DNA from: CAVROT01 sp963722905
Lineage (GTDB): Bacteria > Pseudomonadota > Alphaproteobacteria > Rhodobacterales > Rhodobacteraceae
Reading direction: 5' to 3'
DNA: 64,000 nucleotides
NCBI GenBank assembly: GCA_963722905.1
Contig: CAVROT010000004.1
Location: 124,001 to 188,000 of the forward strand
In this document: piece after piece, positions 1-8,351 of the stretch
Numbering within the stretch: position 1 is the stretch's first letter
Layout: each line of letters starts with the position of its first letter
Program-made: the position numbers and the translations under genes
Notes under the pieces: model-generated
Seen by the model: the letters and a program-made list of their open reading frames with translations, nothing else
Told to the model about the DNA's origin: nothing
The model's database searches: none

Positions 1-580
1 CGGGAAACACGCAGATCGCCCGCGCGCGCATAAGGAAATGCATCTTGCGCAGAGCGAAATAGTGAAAGTTGAAACATAGCCCCGGCGTCACGTAGACGTT
101 CGGCGCCTGCTCGTGCGGCAGCACCACGTTCAGCCCGATCGACCGTCCGCCCGCGTCGGCGGCGCCGCGATTGCCCGCCTCCATCACGCCCGGGCCGCCG
201 CCGGTGACGATGACGTCGTGCTGCCCCCCGCCCGTCACGGACCGTTCCGTGATGAGCCGCGCCAGCGTCCGCGCCTCGTCGTAGTAGCGCGACATGTCGC
301 CCAGGGCCGGTGTGGCGCCCGCTTCTGCCCGCGAAGGGATCCGCGCGCCTCCGAACATGACGACCGTCGACACGATCCCCTGGGCGTTCATCTCCATCTC
401 GGGCTTCAGCAGTTCCAGCTGCAACCGCACCGGCCGCAGCTCGTCCCGACACAGGAACGCGTCGTCGGTGAAGGCCAGCCGGTAGGACGGCGCGCGGGTC
501 TGCGGCGTGTCGGGCACCTCGCGCGCGGTCTGGACGTCCTGCCTGGCGCCACGAAACGGCGTGGGGCGATCCTCGGTCAT
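1..580 (-). CDS. LOG-family (TIGR00730) Rossmann-fold protein, 3' end cut by window
   Basis: Starts at ATG 580 on the minus strand and runs off the left edge, so 193 residues are visible. The protein has an N-terminal extension of about 70 residues, then a beta strand ending VVMFGGARIPS. About residue 120 is a nucleotide-binding loop VTGGGPGVMEAGNRGA, the mark of the LOG / cytokinin-riboside-5'-monophosphate phosphoribohydrolase fold. The second signature, PGGxGTxxE, would lie just off the edge (the last residues seen are ICVFP). Proteins of this family hydrolyse nucleoside monophosphates; the substrate here is unknown. It diverges from dapD, with about 100 bases between the starts. Confidence 0.85.
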   Translation of the reverse strand, partial: MTEDRPTPFRGARQDVQTAREVPDTPQTRAPSYRLAFTDDAFLCRDELRPVRLQLELLKPEMEMNAQGIVSTVVMFGGARIPSRAEAGATPALGDMSRYYDEARTLARLITERSVTGGGQHDVIVTGGGPGVMEAGNRGAADAGGRSIGLNVVLPHEQAPNVYVTPGLCFNFHYFALRKMHFLMRARAICVFP

Positions 581-679
581 CGGTCTGCCGGCGTCATCTC
601 TGGTCTCTCGATTGCGCGTGCCACCATGCCGGCTTATAGCGCGCGCACCATCGGAACCACCCCAGATCGGAGCCCGCCC

Positions 680-1522
680 ATGTCGCACGCCCAGCTCGAG
701 CCCGTCATCGAGGCCGCATGGGATGCGCGCGACACGATCACGCCGGCGACGCGAGGCGATGCGCGCGATGCCGTCGAGGCAACGCTGGAGGCGCTGGACT
801 CGGGCGACCTGCGCGTGGCCGAACGGGCGGCCGACGGCATCTGGCATGTCAATCAATGGGCCAAGAAGGCCGTACTTCTGGGCTTTCGTCTGCAGGACAT
901 GGGGGTTCAGTCCGGGGGGCCCCAAGGCGGCACCTGGTGGGACAAGGTCGACAGCAAGTTCACCGGCTGGGATGCGGACCGCTGGCGCGCGGCGGGGTTC
1001 CGCGCCGTGCCGGGCTGTATCGTGCGGCGGTCGGCCTACATCGCGCCGGGCGCCGTGCTGATGCCCAGCTTCGTCAACCTCGGCGCGCGGGTCGGCCGGG
1101 GCACGATGGTGGACACTTGGGCCACGGTCGGGTCCTGCGCCCAGATCGGGGCGGACGTCCATCTGTCGGGCGGCGTGGGGATCGGCGGCGTGCTGGAGCC
1201 GATGCAGGCCGGCCCCACCATCATCGAGGACAACTGCTTCATCGGCGCGCGTTCCGAGGTGGTCGAGGGCTGCATCGTCCGCGAAGGATCGGTGCTGGGC
1301 ATGGGCGTCTACATCGGTCAGTCAACCAGGATCGTCGATCGCGAGACGGGCGCCGTGACCTTTGGCGAAGTGCCGCCCTATTCGGTGGTCGTCTCCGGGA
1401 CCATGCCATCGAAGGGCGGCGTCAACCTCTACTGCGCCGTGATCGTCAAGAAGGTGGATGAACGGACCCGCTCGAAGACGGGGGTGAACGAGCTGCTGCG
1501 GGACGACCCGGGAACCGCATGA
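680..1522 (+). CDS. dapD: 2,3,4,5-tetrahydropyridine-2,6-dicarboxylate N-succinyltransferase
   Basis: 280 residues, the family size (about 275). It transfers succinyl from succinyl-CoA to tetrahydrodipicolinate in the succinylase branch of lysine/diaminopimelate synthesis, in the cytoplasm. The C-terminal half is a left-handed beta-helix of hexapeptide repeats (for example AYIAPGAVLMPSFVNLGARV and TMVDTWATVGSCAQIG). The conserved GGVGIGGVLEP and SGTMPSKGG segments are present. The open frame extends upstream to base 113, but ATG 680 gives the right length and follows a purine-rich site. dapE lies downstream after two small genes, so the cluster is a partial lysine operon. Confidence 0.97.
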   Translation: MSHAQLEPVIEAAWDARDTITPATRGDARDAVEATLEALDSGDLRVAERAADGIWHVNQWAKKAVLLGFRLQDMGVQSGGPQGGTWWDKVDSKFTGWDADRWRAAGFRAVPGCIVRRSAYIAPGAVLMPSFVNLGARVGRGTMVDTWATVGSCAQIGADVHLSGGVGIGGVLEPMQAGPTIIEDNCFIGARSEVVEGCIVREGSVLGMGVYIGQSTRIVDRETGAVTFGEVPPYSVVVSGTMPSKGGVNLYCAVIVKKVDERTRSKTGVNELLRDDPGTA

Positions 1523-1598
1523 CGGACGGGGCGTTCTGCCCCCTGACGCTTCACGAAAGCTGCCGCGTCGTCGCGGCCAGAAACGAGGGACGGACCTG

Positions 1599-1853
1599 AT
1601 GACGGGTGTAGGCTGGATCATGGCAATCATCATCGGCGCGATCGCCGGATGGCTTGCCGAGAAGTTCATGAAGGCAAACATGGGCTTGCTGATGAACATC
1701 GTCCTCGGTATCGTCGGGGCACTCGTGTTCAACTTCCTATATACCCTCGTCTTCGACGCCGCCCTGTCGGGTTGGATCGGGTCGCTCATCGCCGGCTTCA
1801 TCGGCGCGTGCCTGCTCATCTGGATTGCCCGGATGGTGCGCGGCCGCGCCTGA
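1599..1853 (+). CDS. GlsB/YeaQ/YmgE-type small stress membrane protein
   Basis: 84 residues, almost all hydrophobic. There are three predicted membrane segments, rich in Gly/Ala/Ile, with a short loop MKANMGLLMN between the first two. Length and the GAIAGWLAEKFMK motif fit the GlsB/YeaQ/YmgE (transglycosylase-associated) family of inner-membrane stress proteins, whose molecular function is not known. The ATG follows a GAGGGA site. It sits 76 bases after dapD and 8 bases before the next small gene, so it is probably co-transcribed, although nothing ties it to lysine synthesis. Confidence 0.85.
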   Translation: MTGVGWIMAIIIGAIAGWLAEKFMKANMGLLMNIVLGIVGALVFNFLYTLVFDAALSGWIGSLIAGFIGACLLIWIARMVRGRA

Positions 1854-1860
1854 GCGGGCC

Positions 1861-2193
1861 ATGGCGGCGTCGGGACGGCCCCAGAGGGTCTTCACCCTCC
1901 TCGTAGAGGTCGGCAGGAATGCGGGTGACGGCTTGCCGCACGACGCGACCGGCGCCGCGATGGTGTGCTACGCCTCCGGGGTGGACGAGCCCGAAGCGGT
2001 GCGCGAGACGGTCGCCCTTCTGAAGCGGGCCGACATGGCGCCTCTGGACGTGAGCGGATACGGAACCTTAGAAGAGCGCCTTGCGGACGGGCACGATATA
2101 GACGAGGCCGAGCGCGCTCTCATGCTGCGCGCGGCAGCCGAAAACGCCGTCGTGGTGGCGCAGGTCACGCCTTTCTACGACGAGGCGAAGTGA
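1861..2193 (+). CDS. conserved hypothetical protein between dapD and dapE
   Basis: 110 residues, soluble, no signal peptide or membrane segment. It is acidic in the C-terminal half, with a helix-rich stretch from about residue 45 (DEPEAVRETVALLKRADMAP). No known domain was recognised. ATG 1861 was chosen because the frame upstream (to 1825) overlaps the membrane-protein gene in another frame and is Arg-rich shadow. Position in a short run of genes between dapD and dapE suggests co-transcription. The function is unknown. Confidence 0.65.
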   Translation: MAASGRPQRVFTLLVEVGRNAGDGLPHDATGAAMVCYASGVDEPEAVRETVALLKRADMAPLDVSGYGTLEERLADGHDIDEAERALMLRAAAENAVVVAQVTPFYDEAK

Positions 2194-2266
2194 CGTCCTC
2201 CGGGGCATTGCGACGCGAACCGGTGGACGCTACCCCGGGGGTGACGCCCCTCCCGGAGCCCTTCAC

Positions 2267-3400
2267 ATGCCCACCGATCCCGTCGATCTGACCGCCCGCC
2301 TCATCCGATGCCAGTCGGTTACGCCGGCCGATGGCGGTGCGACCCCGCTGATCGCGTCCATGCTGTCAGAGGCCGGTTTCACCTGTCACCGGTGCGACAG
2401 GGGCGGCATTGCCAACCTCTTCGCCCGCTGGGGAACGGGGGGGCCGGTAATCGGCTTCAACGGGCATACAGACGTCGTGCCGGTCGGTGACCGCGATGCG
2501 TGGACACACGATCCATTCGGCGCAGAGGTCGCCGATGGCACGATGTTCGGCCGAGGTGCCTGCGACATGAAATCCGGCGTCGCCGCCTTCGTCGCGGCCG
2601 CCATCGACGCCGCAGCCCGGGGGCTGGCGGGATCGGTGGTCGTCACCGTCACCGGCGACGAGGAGGGAGAAAGCACCGACGGCACACCCGCGATCCTCGA
2701 CTGGATGGCACGGAACGGCCAGGCTATGGACGCCTGTATCGTAGGCGAGCCGACCTGCCCCGAGACGATGGGCGAGATGATAAAGATCGGCCGGCGCGGG
2801 GCGATGACGGTCAGGCTTACGGCGACCGGCGTTCAGGGCCATACCGCCTATCCCCACCGGGCGAACAACCCGCTTCCGGCGCTCGTCGGGCTGCTGGATC
2901 GGCTGGCCGGCCACGCTCTGGACGACGGGACCGACCATTTCGACGCCTCGACGCTGGCGATCACGACGGTGGACGTCGGCAACCCGGTCGGCAACGTCAT
3001 TCCGGCCGCTGGACAGGCAACAGTGAACCTCCGGTTCAACGACCGCTGGACGTCGTCCGCCCTCGTCGACTGGATCCGGTCCGAGGCGGACGCGGTGGCG
3101 GACCGGCACGGCATCGACATCGCCATGAGCGTCCGCGTCTCGGGCGAGCCGTTCCTGACCCCGCCCGGCCCCCTCAGCACGCTGGTGGCGCGCGCGGTCG
3201 AGGCCGAGACGGGGGTGACGCCGGTCCTGTCGACCACGGGCGGCACCTCCGACGCCCGCTTCGTGCGCGCCCATTGCCCGGTGGTCGAGTTCGGGCTTGT
3301 CGGCCGCTCGATGCACCAGGTCGACGAATGCGTGGACGTGGGCCAGATCTATGTCCTCAGAGACGTCTATACCCGCATCATCCGGGACTTCGCCGGGTGA
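2267..3400 (+). CDS. dapE: succinyl-diaminopimelate desuccinylase
   Basis: 377 residues, the usual length. This zinc-dependent M20-family amidohydrolase removes succinate from N-succinyl-LL-diaminopimelate in lysine and cell-wall precursor synthesis. The metal-binding GHTDVVPVGD places His67 and Asp69 exactly as in the Escherichia coli enzyme. GRGACDMKSG and the catalytic DEEGES segment (about residues 130-135) follow, and the C-terminal STTGGTSDARF and a terminal His-containing motif complete the site. Its TGA overlaps the GTG start of the following acetyltransferase gene by 3 bases (GTGA), so translation is likely coupled. Confidence 0.97.
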   Translation: MPTDPVDLTARLIRCQSVTPADGGATPLIASMLSEAGFTCHRCDRGGIANLFARWGTGGPVIGFNGHTDVVPVGDRDAWTHDPFGAEVADGTMFGRGACDMKSGVAAFVAAAIDAAARGLAGSVVVTVTGDEEGESTDGTPAILDWMARNGQAMDACIVGEPTCPETMGEMIKIGRRGAMTVRLTATGVQGHTAYPHRANNPLPALVGLLDRLAGHALDDGTDHFDASTLAITTVDVGNPVGNVIPAAGQATVNLRFNDRWTSSALVDWIRSEADAVADRHGIDIAMSVRVSGEPFLTPPGPLSTLVARAVEAETGVTPVLSTTGGTSDARFVRAHCPVVEFGLVGRSMHQVDECVDVGQIYVLRDVYTRIIRDFAG

Positions 3401-3834
3401 GCGCGCAACCGGCCGGTGCCGTCGTCGTCGAAGAGACGACCGACATCGCGACATGCCGCGGGCTGCGCCGCCGCGTCTTCATCGACGAACAGGGGGTTCC
3501 CGAGGCGGACGAGATCGACGAGCTGGACGAGGTCGCCATCCATCTTCTGGCCCGCGTCGATGCGGATCCCGCGGGAACGGCGCGGCTGTTGCTGGACGGG
3601 CGGGCCGGCAAGATCGGGCGCGTCTGCGTCCTGCGCGCGCAGCGGGGGCACGGGCTAGGCCGGGCGCTGATGCTTGCCTCCGTCGGAGTGCTGCGCGGGC
3701 GCGGCGCCTCCGAGGCGCGGCTGGGCGCGCAGGTGTCCGCCCTCGGCTTCTACGCCGGGCTGGGGTTCGTGGCGCGCGGACCGGTCTTCGACGATGCCGG
3801 CATCCCTCACCGGACGATGGTGCGTGCCTTGTGA
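3397..3834 (+). CDS. GNAT-family N-acetyltransferase
   Basis: 145 residues from GTG 3397, in the overlap GTGA with dapE. The fold elements are those of GNAT acetyltransferases of the ElaA/YjcF-like type: an N-terminal segment RRRVFIDEQGVPEADE, a beta strand around ARLLLDG, and the acetyl-CoA-binding pyrophosphate loop RGHGLGRALM near residues 85-95. The C-terminal LGFYAGLGFVARGPVFDDAGI is also typical. The acyl acceptor is unknown. It is coupled at both ends to its neighbours (next gene starts at 3831), so it belongs to the dapE transcript. Confidence 0.85.
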   Translation: MSAQPAGAVVVEETTDIATCRGLRRRVFIDEQGVPEADEIDELDEVAIHLLARVDADPAGTARLLLDGRAGKIGRVCVLRAQRGHGLGRALMLASVGVLRGRGASEARLGAQVSALGFYAGLGFVARGPVFDDAGIPHRTMVRAL

Positions 3835-4424
3835 CCCGGTCCCTGCTGGTCGTCATGGTGAAGGCCCCGCGGCCGGGACGCGTCAAGACCCGGCTGGCCC
3901 GCGACATCGGGGCGACGGCGGCGGCGTGGTGGTTCCGCCACCAGACGGCCCGGGTGTTGCGCCGCGTCGCCGACCCGCGCTGGGACGTGACGCTTGCCGT
4001 CGCACCCGATACGGCATTGCGCGGGCGCGACTGGCCGGCGCATCTGCCGCGCTTGCCACAGGGGCGCGGCGATCTTGGCGACCGCATGGCGCGGATCCTG
4101 CGCGGCGCGGGCCGGGGGCCGGTGCTGATCGTCGGCGCCGACATCCCCGACGTCGACCGGACCCAGATCGCGCGGGCCTTCGCGGAGCTTCGTGGCCGCG
4201 ACGCGGTGGTCGGTCCGGCCGAGGATGGCGGCTATTGGTGCATCGGCCTCGGCCAGGGGCGGCGGCTGCCGGCGGGCGTTTTTTCCGGCGTGCGCTGGTC
4301 GACGCCCCATGCGCTGACCGACACGTTGACCACCTTGCCCGGCCTGCGGATCGGCCGCGCCGCCCGGCTTGCCGATGTCGACACCGGCGCCGATCTGGCA
4401 CGGTCGCGGCCCATTGGCGCATGA
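3831..4424 (+). CDS. DUF2064 / TIGR04282-type glycosyltransferase-like protein
   Basis: 197 residues from GTG 3831, overlapping the previous stop as GTGA. It opens with LLVVMVKAPRPGRVKTRLA, the nucleotide-sugar-type signature of the TIGR04282 / DUF2064 family. VGADIPDVD follows at about residue 100, then VGPAEDGGYWCIG, matching the family's GADxP and PxxDGGYxLIG motifs. Members are called glycosyltransferases by fold (GT-A-like); in cyanobacteria one is tied to arsenosugar synthesis. The substrate here is not evident and no arsenic genes are adjacent. Confidence 0.8.
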   Translation: MTRSLLVVMVKAPRPGRVKTRLARDIGATAAAWWFRHQTARVLRRVADPRWDVTLAVAPDTALRGRDWPAHLPRLPQGRGDLGDRMARILRGAGRGPVLIVGADIPDVDRTQIARAFAELRGRDAVVGPAEDGGYWCIGLGQGRRLPAGVFSGVRWSTPHALTDTLTTLPGLRIGRAARLADVDTGADLARSRPIGA

Positions 4425-4455
4425 CCCCGCCCCGGCCCCGTGATAGGGCAGGCGC

Positions 4456-6714
4456 ATGGCCCAGATCCCAGACCGCGCGACGATCCTCGACTGGATTGCG
4501 CAGAATCCGACGCAAACCGCAAAGCGCGATATCGCGCGCGCCTTCGGCATCAAGGGCGCGGACCGGATAGAACTGAAGCGCGTCCTGCGCGCCATGGAGG
4601 ACGACGGCCTGCTCGCCCGCAAGCGCCGCACCTACCGCGACCCGGACGCCCTTCCGCCCGTCTGCATCCTCGAGGTCGCCGGGCCGGATGCGGACGGCGA
4701 TCTTCTGGCCCGGCCGCTGGAGTGGACGGGCGACGGGCCGGAGCCGCGGATCCTGCTGATAACGCGCCGCGCCGACCCGGCGCTGGGGGCGGGCGACCGT
4801 ATCCTCGCCCGCGTAGCGAAGGTGACGGGTGACGGCCACCATTTCGAGGGCCGGCTCATCCGCCGCATCGGCACGACCGCGCGGCGCATGCTGGGCGTCT
4901 TCCGCGCCGGCGCCGAAGGCGGGCGGATCCTGCCCGTCGACAAGAAGCAGGACCGCGAATGGGCCGTGGCGCCCGGCAACACCCAGGGCGCGCGGGACGG
5001 CGAACTGGTCGAGGCCGAGCCCGCAGGCCCGCGCGGCGGCCTCGGTCTGCCGCGGGCCCGCGTCGTGGCGCGGCTGGGCGACCCTTCCGCGCCCCGGGCC
5101 GTGTCGCTGATTGCCATCCACCAGCACGGCATTCCCGACGCCTTCCCCGAGGATGCCCTGGCCGAAGCCGTGGCGGCGATACCGGCGGCGCCCGAAGGCC
5201 GCACGGATCTGCGCGACCTGCCCCTCGTCACGATCGACCCGCCAGACGCCCGCGACCACGACGACGCGGTCTGCGCCGCCCCCGACGACGACCCCGGCAA
5301 CCCGGGCGGACACGTCCTGTGGGTCGCCATAGCCGACGTCGCGCACCACGTGCCGCCCGGATCGGCACTGGACCGCGAGGCCCGGTCACGCGGCAACTCC
5401 ACCTATTTCCCCGACAGGGTGGTCCCCATGCTGCCCGAGGCGCTGTCGGGCGACCTCTGTTCGCTGCACGAGGGCGCGGACCGCGCCTGCGTCGCCGTGC
5501 GTATGGTGCTGGACGCCGAGGGCGAAAAGCTGTCGCACCGGTTCGTCCGGGGCATGATGCGCTCGGCCGGATCGCTGACCTACGCGCAGGTGCAGGCGGC
5601 GCGCGACGGCAACGGATGCGGCCGCGCCGCCGAACTGGCCGGGGATGTCATCGCACCGCTCTACGCGGCCTTCGCGGCGATGGAGGCAGCGCGTGCCCGC
5701 CGCGCGCCGCTGGAACTGGACCTGCCCGAACGCCGCATCGTGCTGGGCGAGGACGGGCGCGTCGCTTCCGTCGCGCTGGCCGAACGGCTGGATGCCCACC
5801 GCCTGATCGAGGCGTGCATGGTCCAGGCCAACGTCGCCGCGGCCCAGGAGCTGGCCCTCCGCCGGATCCCCCTGCTCTACCGTGTGCACGAGGAACCGAC
5901 GCCCGAGAAGATGGAGGCGCTGCGCGATGTGGCGCAGGCCTCGGGGCTGACGCTTGCCAAGGGGCAGGTGCTACATACGCGGGCGCTGAACCGGCTGCTC
6001 GCGCAGGCGCAGGACAGCGACGTCGACGATCTTGTGAATCTGGCGACGCTGCGGTCGATGCAGCAGGCCTATTACGCAGCGCAGAACTTCGGTCACTTCG
6101 GGCTGGCGCTGCGGGAGTACGCCCATTTCACCTCGCCCATCCGCCGCTATGCCGATCTGATCGTGCACCGCGCGCTGATCGCGGCGCACGGCTGGGGAGA
6201 CGACGGACTGGCCGGGCACGAGGTGGAGCGGTTGGAAGACACCGCCAAGCACATCAGCAGCACCGAACGACGCTCAATGGCCGCCGAGCGCGACACGACC
6301 GACCGCTATCTGGCCGCCTATCTTTCGGACCGCGTCGGTACGGAGCTGCCGGGCCGCATCTCGGGGATCCAGCGTTTCGGCGCCTTCGTCAAGCTGGACG
6401 AGACAGGCGCCGACGGCCTTGTCCCCGTTCGGTCGATCGGCGCGGAGTACTTCGTGCACGATCCGAGGACGCAGACGCTGATGGGTGCCGACAGCGGCCT
6501 GACCCTTGGCGTGGGGCAGCGCGTGCTGACACGCTTGGTAGAAGCCGTGCCGGTCACGGGCGGACTGATGCTGGAGCTGCTGGAGATCGAAGGACAGACC
6601 CTGGCGAAAGGCCCGGTTGTCGCTCGCGGCGCCGGTCCGCGCGGCCGGAAGGTGACGCGCGCCAGCGCCAAGGCTGCGAAGGTCCGACGCAAGGTGGAAC
6701 GTACCCGGAAATAG
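4456..6714 (+). CDS. rnr: ribonuclease R
   Basis: 752 residues. This processive 3'-5' exoribonuclease degrades structured RNA. Order of domains: an N-terminal winged-helix/cold-shock region (about 1-220), the RNB catalytic domain, and a C-terminal S1 domain (about 615-700, starting LPGRISGIQRFGAFVKLDETG) followed by a basic tail. RNB begins near 250 with the metal-binding TIDPPDARDHDDAV, and has the family segments NSTYFPDRVVPMLPE and YAHFTSPIRRYADL. Starts at ATG 4456, 31 bases after the DUF2064 gene. Confidence 0.96.
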   Translation: MAQIPDRATILDWIAQNPTQTAKRDIARAFGIKGADRIELKRVLRAMEDDGLLARKRRTYRDPDALPPVCILEVAGPDADGDLLARPLEWTGDGPEPRILLITRRADPALGAGDRILARVAKVTGDGHHFEGRLIRRIGTTARRMLGVFRAGAEGGRILPVDKKQDREWAVAPGNTQGARDGELVEAEPAGPRGGLGLPRARVVARLGDPSAPRAVSLIAIHQHGIPDAFPEDALAEAVAAIPAAPEGRTDLRDLPLVTIDPPDARDHDDAVCAAPDDDPGNPGGHVLWVAIADVAHHVPPGSALDREARSRGNSTYFPDRVVPMLPEALSGDLCSLHEGADRACVAVRMVLDAEGEKLSHRFVRGMMRSAGSLTYAQVQAARDGNGCGRAAELAGDVIAPLYAAFAAMEAARARRAPLELDLPERRIVLGEDGRVASVALAERLDAHRLIEACMVQANVAAAQELALRRIPLLYRVHEEPTPEKMEALRDVAQASGLTLAKGQVLHTRALNRLLAQAQDSDVDDLVNLATLRSMQQAYYAAQNFGHFGLALREYAHFTSPIRRYADLIVHRALIAAHGWGDDGLAGHEVERLEDTAKHISSTERRSMAAERDTTDRYLAAYLSDRVGTELPGRISGIQRFGAFVKLDETGADGLVPVRSIGAEYFVHDPRTQTLMGADSGLTLGVGQRVLTRLVEAVPVTGGLMLELLEIEGQTLAKGPVVARGAGPRGRKVTRASAKAAKVRRKVERTRK

Positions 6715-6745
6715 ACGTGCTCGGCGTCTGCGACGCCATCCCAAC

Positions 6746-6770
6746 GCATTCGGCCCCCGATATCGAATGC
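6746..6770. terminator. inverted repeat between rnr and the leftward flagellar operon
   Basis: Seven-base arms GCATTCG and CGAATGC around an 11-base loop lie 31 bases past the rnr stop, between two convergent transcription units. There is no T-run. It could serve as a weak bidirectional terminator; this is inference from position. Confidence 0.35.
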
Positions 6771-6841
6771 TCCGCCGAACGGGCCCTCTGCGTCGGGGCG
6801 CCCCGCCCATCGGCCTGCGGCGGTCTGACGGTCGGCCGGTC

Positions 6842-6856
6842 GGGCGGGCGGGCGGG
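6842..6856 (+). other. G-quadruplex-type motif
   Basis: Four runs of GGG separated by single C residues form a minimal-loop G4 motif on the plus strand. It lies 127 bases past rnr and 8 bases beyond the stop of the leftward 134-aa gene. Its position at the convergence point suggests a role in 3' ends, if any. Confidence 0.4.
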
Positions 6857-6864
6857 TCGGCGGC

Positions 6865-7269
6865 TCAGCTTATGCCATCCTCCGGCCGGCGCGACTTCGC
6901 TTCGTCCGCCAAGAGCCTGCGCAGGACGTCCGCCCGCCCGAAGGATCCGCGGGCGGCGGCCAGCGCGGCCTCGTGTTCGATCTTCAGTTTCGCCATGTCG
7001 ACCTGCATCTGCCGCAGCCGTCCCTCTCCCCAGGCATTCCATGCGACGTCCGCGCCCGACAGCCGCGCGGCATCCAGCGCGGTGTCGCTGGCCCGCGCCA
7101 TACGCGCCGCGCTGACGGTAGCGATATCGGCACCGATCCGGTTCATGCGCGCCACGACCGTCTCGACCGCCGCCAGATCCAAATCCCGCTTCAGGGCCGC
7201 TATGGCGCGCAGCCGCGTCAGGTTCGCAAATTTACGCGGATCGTCCGCCTTGCCTCCCCGGCCGTTCAT
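6865..7269 (-). CDS. flagellar-operon hypothetical protein (FliJ-sized, helical)
   Basis: 134 residues from ATG 7269, which overlaps the flhB stop as ATGA. It is largely alpha-helical and charged, with no membrane segment or signal peptide, and contains runs such as LTRLRAIAALKRDLDLAAVE and MQVDMAKLKIEHEAALAAARG. It is the last gene of the fliL-to-flhB run. Size and coiled-coil character recall FliJ (about 147 residues), the export-gate stalk protein, which is not otherwise seen in this window. That comparison is inference; no diagnostic motif was recognised. Confidence 0.7.
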   Translation of the reverse strand: MNGRGGKADDPRKFANLTRLRAIAALKRDLDLAAVETVVARMNRIGADIATVSAARMARASDTALDAARLSGADVAWNAWGEGRLRQMQVDMAKLKIEHEAALAAARGSFGRADVLRRLLADEAKSRRPEDGIS

Positions 7270-8351
7270 CGCCTGCGCGCCTTCTCGCGCATCGCTTCCG
7301 AGAATCGGATGGCGGCTGCGACTGCGGCGTAGTGCTCCGGCGCGATCTCGTCCCCGATCACCGTTACGGCATGCAGTGCGCGGGCGGTCGCCGGGTCCGA
7401 ATGGAGCGGCACGCCGGACTCGGCGGCGACCTCGCGGATGCGCGCGGCGATCTCGTCCACACCCTTGGCGACGCAGACGGGCGCGCCCGGCGTGCCGCGG
7501 TCCCATTTCAGCGCCACGGCGTAGTGGGTCGGGTTGACGATGACGACGCTGGCGTCAGGGATGTCGGCCAGCATGGTGTTCATCGCGATGTCATAGGCGC
7601 GCTGCTTGCGCTGCTGCTTCATGTGCGGGTCGCCCTCGGACGATTTTTGCTCGTCCACCATCTCCTTGCGAGTCATGCGGTTCTTGCGGATGTGGGCCGC
7701 GCGCTGCCACATGTAGTCGACGGTGCCGATGACCAGAGTGACGGCCACCGCGATTGCAGTGAACTCCAGCGCCAGCCGCAGCATCAGGACGGTTACGACG
7801 CCCGGCGTCATGGCGGTGGCCGTCAGGACCTCGGGCAGGTTGGACCACAGGAAGAGGCCAAGGATGACGCAGTAGATAATGAGCTTCGCCGTGCTCTTGG
7901 CGAACTCGAAGAGGCCGTCCATCCCGAACTTGTTCTTGGCGTTCGACAGCGGCGAGATGCGGCTGCCCTTGAAGGCCAGCTTCGATCCCGTGACCGTAAA
8001 GGCCTGCTGCGCCACCACCGACAGCAAGGCCAGCCCCATGGGCAGGAATGCCCACGGTGCCAGGGGCCATATGATGGCCGCCGCCAGATGCCGGCCGATC
8101 GCGGTTCCGCTCTCTCCGGCCAGCAGGCCGGCCATGATGTCGGGCCGCGACAGGAATGCCGTCAGTGCGTCGCCGACGGCGCTCAGGCTCGGACCGCCGG
8201 CCGCGAGCCCCACCAGCAGGATCCCGGCATATGCACCGGCGGTGATGAGGTCGTTCGATTTTGGAACCTCGCCCTTTTTGCGGGCGTCCTCCAGCTTCTT
8301 CGGGGTGGGCTCGAACTGCTTGTCAGCCGCTTCCTCATCTCCACCGCTCAT
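7266..8351 (-). CDS. flhB: flagellar biosynthesis protein FlhB
   Basis: 361 residues. FlhB is the substrate-specificity switch of the flagellar type III export apparatus. The N-terminal EPTPKKLEDARKKGEVPKS is the family signature, followed by four membrane segments. The cytoplasmic domain carries the self-cleavage site VVIVNPTHYAVALKW (NPTH). ATG 8351 is in the ATGA overlap with fliR; the open frame reaches 8609, but that part is a shadow of fliR. Downstream it overlaps the 134-aa gene. Confidence 0.97.
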   Translation of the reverse strand: MSGGDEEAADKQFEPTPKKLEDARKKGEVPKSNDLITAGAYAGILLVGLAAGGPSLSAVGDALTAFLSRPDIMAGLLAGESGTAIGRHLAAAIIWPLAPWAFLPMGLALLSVVAQQAFTVTGSKLAFKGSRISPLSNAKNKFGMDGLFEFAKSTAKLIIYCVILGLFLWSNLPEVLTATAMTPGVVTVLMLRLALEFTAIAVAVTLVIGTVDYMWQRAAHIRKNRMTRKEMVDEQKSSEGDPHMKQQRKQRAYDIAMNTMLADIPDASVVIVNPTHYAVALKWDRGTPGAPVCVAKGVDEIAARIREVAAESGVPLHSDPATARALHAVTVIGDEIAPEHYAAVAAAIRFSEAMREKARRR

